A stretch of 37,548 nt of DNA from NCBI GenBank assembly GCA_964575425.1, contig CAZNRD010000029.1, forward strand, positions 1-37,548. Reading direction: 5' to 3'. Of this stretch, positions 32,945 to 37,548 are shown piece after piece. Both the position numbers and the translations under genes were made by a program. Below the pieces are notes generated by a model. The model saw only the letters and a list, made by a program, of their open reading frames with translations. It was not told where the DNA came from and did no database searches. Source of the DNA: DATEAV01 sp964575425. GTDB lineage: Bacteria; Chloroflexota; Anaerolineae; Anaerolineales; E44-bin32. Every line of letters starts with the position of its first letter. Within the stretch, counting starts at the first letter, position 1.

Positions 32945-33088
32945 CCGCTGCGCACCAATGCTCGTCTGTTGGTCCCCTTCGATCACGGCGCAGCCGATCT
33001 CCGCCCGCATGGTCCGCAGCATCTCGACAAGAGGAGACGTCCTTCCCACGCCGGGAGCGCTGATCAGGTTGACAGCGCGGATTATGAC
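32945..33088 (-). pseudogene. hypB: Remnant of hypB (hydrogenase nickel-insertion GTPase)
   Basis: Forty-eight codons read VIIRAVNLISAPGVGRTSPL, then VEMLRTMRAEIGCAVIEGDQ and QTSIGAQR. This matches HypB around its P-loop (usually NLMSSPGSGKTTLLE) and the IAVIEGDxQT strand. The Lys of the P-loop is Arg here. There is no N-terminal part, and after GAQR the frame runs to a stop without the NTGxGCHLDA metal-binding block. It starts within the last codons of hypA. The gene is dead as it stands. Confidence 0.75.
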
Positions 33089-33435
33089 CCGTTCGCCTCT
33101 CCCACGACGGACTTGACAACCAGCTCCCGGCCGCGCAGCACCTGGAAATCCGTCCCCCGGCACACCGGGCAGCACAGCTCTTCCTGGTCGCCCAGGTACT
33201 CGTTCTCACACAGCTGGCAGTAGAGCAGCGCCGGCGGCGCCTGGCACTCCAGGACGGCGTCTTCCAGGACGGTTCCCCGTGTCAGCGCGCGCAGCGCGAA
33301 CTCCAACGCCCCGACCTCCACGCCGCTCCACTGCCCGATTTCGAGCTGCACACGGTTCACGCGCCGCAGGTCGTTCTCACGCGCCACCTGGTCGACGATC
33401 CGGATAATGTTCAGGGCAATGCCCGCCTCGTGTAT
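33082..33435 (-). CDS. hypA: Hydrogenase nickel-incorporation protein HypA, ATA at the start
   Basis: The complete family sequence is 117 residues if translation begins at ATA 33433-33435: (I/M)HEAGIALNIIRIVDQVARE, NRVQLEIGQWSGVEVGALEF, and a zinc site YCQLCENEYLGDQEELCCPVC. GGGAGG lies five bases before the ATA, exactly where an ATG-CAC-GAG start is expected, so ATG has become ATA. Initiation there would keep His2, the nickel ligand. The only conventional start, GTG at 33387, would lose the first 16 residues including that His. HypA inserts Ni into [NiFe]-hydrogenase or urease. It is 15 bases after the Fe-S protein gene and overlaps the hypB remnant. Confidence 0.82.
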   Translation of the reverse strand: MHEAGIALNIIRIVDQVARENDLRRVNRVQLEIGQWSGVEVGALEFALRALTRGTVLEDAVLECQAPPALLYCQLCENEYLGDQEELCCPVCRGTDFQVLRGRELVVKSVVGEANGS

Positions 33436-33450
33436 GGCGTCCTCCCGTCG

Positions 33451-34605
33451 TCAGCGGCCCAGCACCTTGCGCAATGCCAGGCCGAGCATTGCCTCCGCGT
33501 TGATCCGGCGGAACAACGCGTCGTTGTCCCTGAAGATCCTTGGCGGGCGCTGGCGCACGACCATGCGCAGAACGCCCTCGGGGCAGTGGGCGGCGCACTG
33601 CCCGCAGCCGATGCAGGCTTCAACGTTAATGACCACCCGCCGATCCCGGGAGGTAAGGTTGTGCAAGTTGCACACCTTCAAGCAGGGCTGAGTGAGGCAG
33701 CTCTCGCACCGTGCCATCCCGTCGCCGTCGATTGCCACCACAAAGCGGGAAGCAGCTCCCACGTTGCTCTGCCCGCGCACGATGGCCTTCATAACAGCGC
33801 AGGAACACGCACAGCAGTTGCAGAGCGTCTGAATCCTCCCCTCGCAGTTGCTGACATTGTGGACCAGCCCCTGCTGCTCGCACTGGCGCAGGATATCGAG
33901 GGCCTCGTCGTAGCCGATCTGACGCGCATAGCCGCTTTCCAGTTTCACCAAGGCCAGCTCGTTGAAGTAGAAGCACGTCTCCAATGGGTGTCCGCAGCTC
34001 TCTTCGAGCAGGTTCTTGGTCGAGCGACAGTAGCAATCGGCCACCGCAATAATGGGTTCTTTCTTGACCATTTCCGAGACGATGTCGATGGGGAGAACCT
34101 GCCGCGGGTCCGGCACGACTTGATCGACGCGTATACCCACATCAGCCCCGGCGTGGCGCAGGGTCCTCTCGACCGGCAGCACGCGGAAATATGGAGTCTT
34201 CGTCGGAATCGTCTCCGCTGCCCCTTCGATCAGGTCATTCATGATTTGGGTGCAAACCGCCCGCAGGGGCGATTCTTCTTGAAGGCGGACCTGGAACTCG
34301 AGCAGCGCGATCAACGGGGCTCGGCCACAGACTCGGCCAGCAGGACCAACATACGTGTCGACCAGCCCCTCGGGCATCAATCGCTGCACCGTCCGGCCCA
34401 GCTCGTCGGCAGAGATCCCCAGGCGGGCGGCCTTCTTCTCGACCTTCTCGATCGGGGTCACGCCGAAGAAGGGGAGCAGGAAGAAGACCCTCAGGTCGTC
34501 GGCCGCGAATGTGGCTTGCAGCGCGCGCTTGAACGCATCTCTGTGCGGGAGTTTCCCCAGCTGGAACTCATAGAAGCGGACAAGGTCTTCATGAAGGTCT
34601 CTCAT
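33451..34605 (-). CDS. Multi-cysteine Fe-S protein with C-terminal ferredoxin domain
   Basis: About 384 residues. The N-terminal part (residues 1-120) is helical and includes a putative winged-helix (FFLLPFFGVTPIEKVEKKAA). The middle has ADCYCRST, EESCGHPLETCFYF and LCNCCACSCAVM, a cysteine arrangement common in anaerobic 4Fe-4S proteins that accompany hydrogenases or reductases. The end has CESCLTQPCLKVC and CIGCGQCAAHCPEG, one or two [4Fe-4S] sites. The exact function is unknown; electron transfer is likely. AAGGAG precedes ATG 34605 by six bases; ATG 34608 is also possible. It probably leads the hypA operon. Confidence 0.82.
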   Translation of the reverse strand: MRDLHEDLVRFYEFQLGKLPHRDAFKRALQATFAADDLRVFFLLPFFGVTPIEKVEKKAARLGISADELGRTVQRLMPEGLVDTYVGPAGRVCGRAPLIALLEFQVRLQEESPLRAVCTQIMNDLIEGAAETIPTKTPYFRVLPVERTLRHAGADVGIRVDQVVPDPRQVLPIDIVSEMVKKEPIIAVADCYCRSTKNLLEESCGHPLETCFYFNELALVKLESGYARQIGYDEALDILRQCEQQGLVHNVSNCEGRIQTLCNCCACSCAVMKAIVRGQSNVGAASRFVVAIDGDGMARCESCLTQPCLKVCNLHNLTSRDRRVVINVEACIGCGQCAAHCPEGVLRMVVRQRPPRIFRDNDALFRRINAEAMLGLALRKVLGR

Positions 34606-34757
34606 CATTGACTCCTTCGTTGAGCCCTGGACCTTCTACCTGCAGTGCGGCGCCGCTGCAGCCGGAAACCCTCCCGCTCCGAGCTGCGTCAATCCCGGGA
34701 GCAGGTCCTGTCCGGGGTCGCGCCAAGCCTGGGGCTGAGACTGAAAGGCTGAGCGCG

Positions 34758-34785
34758 AGTATAAGTTCTTCGGGCATTCTGTCAA
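34758..34785 (-). promoter_or_regulatory. Promoter of the Fe-S protein-hypA operon
   Basis: -35 TTGACA (34780-34785), 16-base spacer, -10 TATACT (34758-34763) on the minus strand, about 150 bases before the ATG. Confidence 0.6.
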
Positions 34786-35036
34786 TCTTCGCGCCCTGAG
34801 AGTCTTGGAAATCGCCGATGCCTTCTCGGTCTCAGCCGTTGCCATCCTCTCTTCCTACAGGCCCAGGGCACCTGCTTGGACCGATGGGAGAGAGAGGGTT
34901 TGTCCCTGAGGAGCCTGGGTGGGAGGCCGGCCCCCGGGAGAGGCGCACGGGAGTCTTCGCAAGCGAGCGAAAGTGTTGAGAAACAGGAGGCCCGGCTGCC
35001 GAGACCATGCACATCAAGCCACGCGTGCAGTGACAA

Positions 35037-35160
35037 GCGGCCTCCGCCTCACCCCCCACCCCCGCTCCGCCTGCGGGCGCGGCTGCTCTCTCAGGGCCCA
35101 ATGGCGCAGAGGGGGAGTGGGTCCTTCCGGGAGATGGGGGTGTGTGAGGGTCTCCGCGCG
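35037..35160 (+). repeat. Dispersed palindromic intergenic repeat, copy B
   Basis: Ordered blocks: GCGGCCTCCGCCTCACCCCC, GCTCCGCCTGCGGGCGCGGC, TGCTCTCTCAGGGCCCAATG, GCGCAGAGGGGGAGTGGG, GGGAGATGGGGGTGTGTGAG. It aligns with copy A along its whole length in the same orientation. It sits in the 637-base gap between the Fe-S gene and tRNA-Val. Confidence 0.75.
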
Positions 35161-35205
35161 ATGGCCGAAATGCGCGGGGCTATTCAACAACCTCAGAGGG
35201 TTCCG

Positions 35206-35234
35206 TTGTCAGCGGCAAGGCTCTCTGCTATAAT
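35206..35234 (+). promoter_or_regulatory. Sigma70 promoter of tRNA-Val
   Basis: -35 TTGTCA (35206-35211), 17-base spacer, -10 TATAAT (35229-35234), placing the start within a few bases of the tRNA 5' end at 35243. Confidence 0.85.
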
Positions 35235-35242
35235 GATCTCAG

Positions 35243-35316
35243 GGGCGCGTAGCTCAGTCGGTCAGAGCGCACGGTTCACATCCGTGAGGTCGAGGGTTCG
35301 AGCCCCCCCGCGCCCA
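35243..35316 (+). tRNA. tRNA-Val (anticodon CAC)
   Basis: A 74-nt cloverleaf: acceptor GGGCGCG/CGCGCCC, anticodon stem CACGG/CCGTG with loop TTCACAT (CAC), T loop TTCGAGC. The discriminator is A; CCA is not encoded. It reads GTG. As a tRNA gene it is a common integration site for mobile elements. Confidence 0.96.
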
Positions 35317-35342
35317 CACGATCAGGTCGACCTCCAACACGA

Positions 35343-35364
35343 GGCCCCCCCTGCGCGGGGGGCC
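35343..35364 (+). terminator. Terminator after tRNA-Val
   Basis: GGCCCCCC (35343-35350) pairs with GGGGGGCC (35357-35364), an 8-bp all-GC stem with a 6-base loop, 27 bases after the tRNA. It is followed by GACTCCTTCCC, only weakly U-rich. Confidence 0.55.
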
Positions 35365-35707
35365 GACTCCTTCCCGACGGTGCGCCCCCGCAGCGACGCG
35401 AAGGGGAGCGCGCCCAGTCCGAATCCGCCCGCCACCACCTTTCGGTCGAAGCCCTTGCGCCAGATTGCTCCGGGAACCAACCGGGCCACCTTGCTGCCCG
35501 ACCGCAAGACACACGCATGGTCCAGCAATCCATCCGTCGGCAGAGGCAGTCGTCGCACTCGCGGCGATGGCGCCCAGCGCCGTATCAGGCGCTTGCCACA
35601 GACGGGCTCTTGCTGCCACAGCTGCCGAAGTCCGGTTCAATGCGGTTTTCATCAGCGGCGAAGTCCCCGGCATGGCCAACTCTTGTGTATTGGACGAGTA
35701 GAGGACC
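35365..35707. other. Unassigned stretch downstream of tRNA-Val
   Basis: About 340 bases with open frames on both strands but no recognisable protein. A minus frame from 35679 and a plus frame ending at 35701 overlap completely; neither has a good ribosome-binding site. It may be decayed element DNA. Confidence 0.35.
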
Positions 35708-35750
35708 TTGCGTCTTTGTAGAACGTCGTGTACTCTCTACAAAGACGCAA
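35708..35750 (+). promoter_or_regulatory. 15-bp perfect palindrome, probable operator
   Basis: TTGCGTCTTTGTAGA (35708-35722) and TCTACAAAGACGCAA (35736-35750) are exact inverted repeats separated by 13 bases. They end 50 bases before the AbiEi-like start. The half-sites are AT-richer than their surroundings, as expected of an operator for a winged-helix regulator such as the adjacent gene product. Confidence 0.65.
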
Positions 35751-35800
35751 CCGGCGGAACCGGTCCGTGGTCACGGGGATCCACACGCGGGGGGCGTGGA

Positions 35801-36886
35801 ATGGGTGAGGCGAGGCTCAGCACCGCCCGACTTCGGAGAGCCCTGGATACCCTCGACCGGCGATTGCCCAGGAGTGCTTTTAGCGTCGAAGAAGCGGGCG
35901 GAGCGCTTGGCCTCAGCAAACGCACGGTAAGCCTGATCCTGCAAGGGTTGACCGAGGAAGGGATGGTCGTGCGAACGGGCAGGGGGACCTACACGCGCCT
36001 TGCCAAGCCCGCCCCGGTGGCGGACCCCAGGCGTCTGCCATCAGCCAGCAGAAGACTCCGCAAGACCCTCGAGGCCGAGGGTATGGAGTTCGCGCTCTCC
36101 TGCCTGGATGTCCTTGCGGGCTACACCGACATTGCCCTTCGCCGTTTCCCGCATTTCTCGTGGGTGGCGAGCGGATCAGAAGACCGGGCAGCCGAAGCAG
36201 CAGAAAGGGCCGGCTTCTCGCCCGTCCGGGAGCCGAAGCAAGCGCAACTCGCCCTTGCATTGGCCCTGGCTGCCGACAGGAATCCGCTCATCCTGCGCAA
36301 GACATCGATCTTCTACGCGGCTGGCGATGGCCTGGCGAGCGTGGAGAGAGCGCTGGTAGACCTTCACTACGAGGTGACGCGGGAGAGGTATCCCTTGGAC
36401 GGCGCCGAACTCTTGTGCGTCTTCTACGATGTCCTGACCTCCGTCTCGGCCGACTTCCCCAAGATGCTTCGCTATGCGGGCCTCCGACGACTGAGACACG
36501 AGATCAACTGGATCCTTGGGCACAATTGGGGGAGCGGATCGATATCCCTGAAGCATACCTCGACCCATCCGTCAGGCCCACCGGGTTCGTCGTCAGCCTC
36601 CCGACCTTCGACGAGGCCAGGAGCCGATGAGCAGGACACGAGGCCTTCCACCATCGCTCATGCTCCCCGAGGAGATGGTTTTGGCCGACGTAGGCAGCGA
36701 AGCCTTGGTCCCGGCGTCGCCCGGCCCCAGCTCCAGGTGCGGAGGGCAAGACCTGTGCAGCCTATCGCAGCGACTGCGGCATCCGGGTGCAGGGAGACAT
36801 TCCCCGAGCGGCAAGAGGCAGCGCGATGGCCCGGGATGTGCATCCGAACAAGGGCCACTGTTTGCGCCCCCGGTCTCAGGCCATGA
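35801..36886 (+). CDS. AbiEi/DUF6577-like winged-helix protein, probably frameshifted near its end
   Basis: The N-terminal winged helix reads FSVEEAGGALGLSKRTVSLI followed by LTEEGMVVRTGRGTYTRLAK, as in antitoxin-type AbiEi regulators. The body contains FALSCLDVLAGYTDIALRRF, NPLILRKTSIFYAAGDGLAS and VERALVDLHYEVTRERYPLD, typical of related type IV toxin-antitoxin proteins. After LGHNWG the frame turns Ser/Pro/Arg-rich up to 36886, whereas the frame one base back gives GERIDIPEAYLDPSVRPTGF and ends at 36630. The natural end was therefore probably 36630. The GGGGG at 36528-36532 is the likely slip site. The start is taken as ATG 35801; the TTG at 35708 lies inside the palindrome. Family assignment is from pattern memory. 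Confidence 0.65.
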   Translation: MGEARLSTARLRRALDTLDRRLPRSAFSVEEAGGALGLSKRTVSLILQGLTEEGMVVRTGRGTYTRLAKPAPVADPRRLPSASRRLRKTLEAEGMEFALSCLDVLAGYTDIALRRFPHFSWVASGSEDRAAEAAERAGFSPVREPKQAQLALALALAADRNPLILRKTSIFYAAGDGLASVERALVDLHYEVTRERYPLDGAELLCVFYDVLTSVSADFPKMLRYAGLRRLRHEINWILGHNWGSGSISLKHTSTHPSGPPGSSSASRPSTRPGADEQDTRPSTIAHAPRGDGFGRRRQRSLGPGVARPQLQVRRARPVQPIAATAASGCRETFPERQEAARWPGMCIRTRATVCAPGLRP

Positions 36887-36916
36887 GAGTGGGACAGTGG
36901 GTGGGGAAATACCGCT
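36627..36916 (+). other. Possible decayed partner gene after the AbiEi-like frame
   Basis: If the frameshift is repaired, the stop TGA at 36628-36630 overlaps an ATG at 36627 (ATGA), the usual junction to a cognate toxin gene. The frame from that ATG (MSRTRGLPPSLMLPEEM and on) soon loses protein-like character and reaches 36941. No AbiEii nucleotidyltransferase motif is seen. It may be a truncated toxin remnant. Confidence 0.3.
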
Positions 36917-37438
36917 ATGCCCGAACGCTGGTATGTGCTGAGGAGCAAGCCCAGGAAAGAGGTGCCGCTGGCGCGCCACGCGCGCTCCGCCGGGCATGAG
37001 GTATTCCTTCCTCTGATCCCGGCGAAACGGGTGAACCCCAGGGCCTCCAGAGTCAGCCCCTATTTTCCCGGCTACCTCTTTGTGCGTGCAAATCTATCCC
37101 TTGTGGGCGACGCGGCGTTTCGCTGGATGCCCCTTTCGCAGGGCCTGGTGCAGGTGGGCGGTGAGCCGGCGGCCGTCGCTGAGCACCTGATCAAAGCCAT
37201 CCATGAGCGGGTGAAGCGAATCTGGGCTGAAGGGGGCGTGGGGACACAAAGCCTGAAGCCAGGGGACCGGGTGCTGGTCCAGGGGGGCGTCTTCGAGGCG
37301 TATGAAGGGATCTTCGATGTGTCCCTGTCGGGAGGTGAGCGGGCGCGCATTCTCCTGCGCCTGCTGAGTGACCGCCTTCTGCCAGTGGAGCTCGACGCCG
37401 GGCTCCTTGGCCGGAGTTGCCTGCAGCCCTCATACTAG
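36917..37438 (+). CDS. NusG/RfaH-family transcription antitermination paralog
   Basis: A 173-residue protein with a NusG N-terminal domain: ERWYVLRSKPRKEVPLARHA, PYFPGYLFVRANLSL, FRWMPLSQGLVQVGGEPAAV, and a C-terminal KOW-like domain: LKPGDRVLVQGGVFEAYEGI. Specialised paralogs (RfaH, LoaP, UpxY) travel with and switch on long operons such as polysaccharide or antibiotic clusters. It is not in the secE-rplK context of housekeeping nusG. Any target operon would lie past the right edge. A GGGG stretch is the only ribosome-binding candidate. Confidence 0.88.
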   Translation: MPERWYVLRSKPRKEVPLARHARSAGHEVFLPLIPAKRVNPRASRVSPYFPGYLFVRANLSLVGDAAFRWMPLSQGLVQVGGEPAAVAEHLIKAIHERVKRIWAEGGVGTQSLKPGDRVLVQGGVFEAYEGIFDVSLSGGERARILLRLLSDRLLPVELDAGLLGRSCLQPSY

Positions 37439-37548
37439 CCGGGTCGGAGCCGCGGCCCACGCGGCGCAATTCTGGGGGCTGCCTGTTCGCCGGTGAAGGT
37501 AACATGTCGGCGGTGGGTCGGACCTTCGTGTCGGAAGGGCGGAGCATG
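37439..37548 (+). other. Region after the NusG paralog, up to the window edge
   Basis: 110 bases without a complete gene. The last 12 bases, GGGCGGAGCATG preceded by GGAA, could be a ribosome-binding site and the ATG of a gene that continues to the right. The sequence also resembles the E. coli ops element GGCGGTAGCGTG with one base missing and one changed. Confidence 0.3.

Noticed and set aside
35254..35679. Minus-strand 141-codon open frame over tRNA-Val
   Set aside because: Its C-terminal third is the antisense of the tRNA (NPRPHGCEPC-type translation); the rest matches no family and has no ribosome-binding site.

Overview
The window looks like chromosomal DNA of an uncultured, high-GC bacterium, most likely a Chloroflexota (Anaerolineae-type) lineage. 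This is inferred from the gene mix: a Ser/Thr kinase fused to a WD40-like propeller through Thr/Pro linkers, a TRAM-PIN membrane protein next to cysS, an archaeal-type adenosine-specific kinase, several RNA genes without encoded CCA, and sigma70 promoters that often place the start site on or next to the ATG. No marker gene here fixes the taxonomy.

Layout. 1-4110 (minus strand): a translation block, TRAM-PIN protein > cysS > rlmB, then a separate promoter driving tRNA-Thr(TGT), tRNA-Tyr(GTA), tRNA-Thr(GGT) and tuf, which runs off the left edge. 4628-7795 (minus): a kinase/propeller gene and a DUF1786 gene. 7890-13908 (plus): the metabolic centrepiece, a soluble NAD-linked formate dehydrogenase (NuoE-like, NuoF-like, FdhA) followed by fdhD. 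FdhA is interrupted by an in-frame TGA at 11266-11268 that reads as selenocysteine and is followed by a SECIS-like hairpin, so two apparent ORFs are one 947-residue selenoprotein. 14173-18032 (minus): bactofilin, P1-family peptidase, adenosine-specific kinase, metG. 18196-18895: a vapBC toxin-antitoxin pair. 18969-20852: DUF177 and the primary sigma factor. 20984-21583 (plus): rdgB. 21800-24514: alpha/beta hydrolase, trxB, a zinc-ribbon protein and a membrane protein. 24537-26339: an orphan NarL-type histidine kinase. 26465-30016: a Fur/Zur-family regulator, a zinc-type ABC importer and a glutaredoxin-like protein. 30198-32775: HAD phosphatase > DUF389-SH3 protein > MtfA-like peptidase.

Right end. 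32945-34785 carries an Fe-S protein, a hypA whose start codon is ATA, and a 48-codon remnant of hypB, which suggests a decaying hydrogenase-maturation locus. 35243-35316 is tRNA-Val(CAC), followed by a terminator, an unassigned stretch, a 15-bp perfect palindrome, an AbiEi-like winged-helix gene with a probable frameshift, and a NusG/RfaH-type paralog. This end looks like a mobile or accessory island.

An imperfectly palindromic intergenic repeat occurs three times at about 125 bp and once as a truncated copy.
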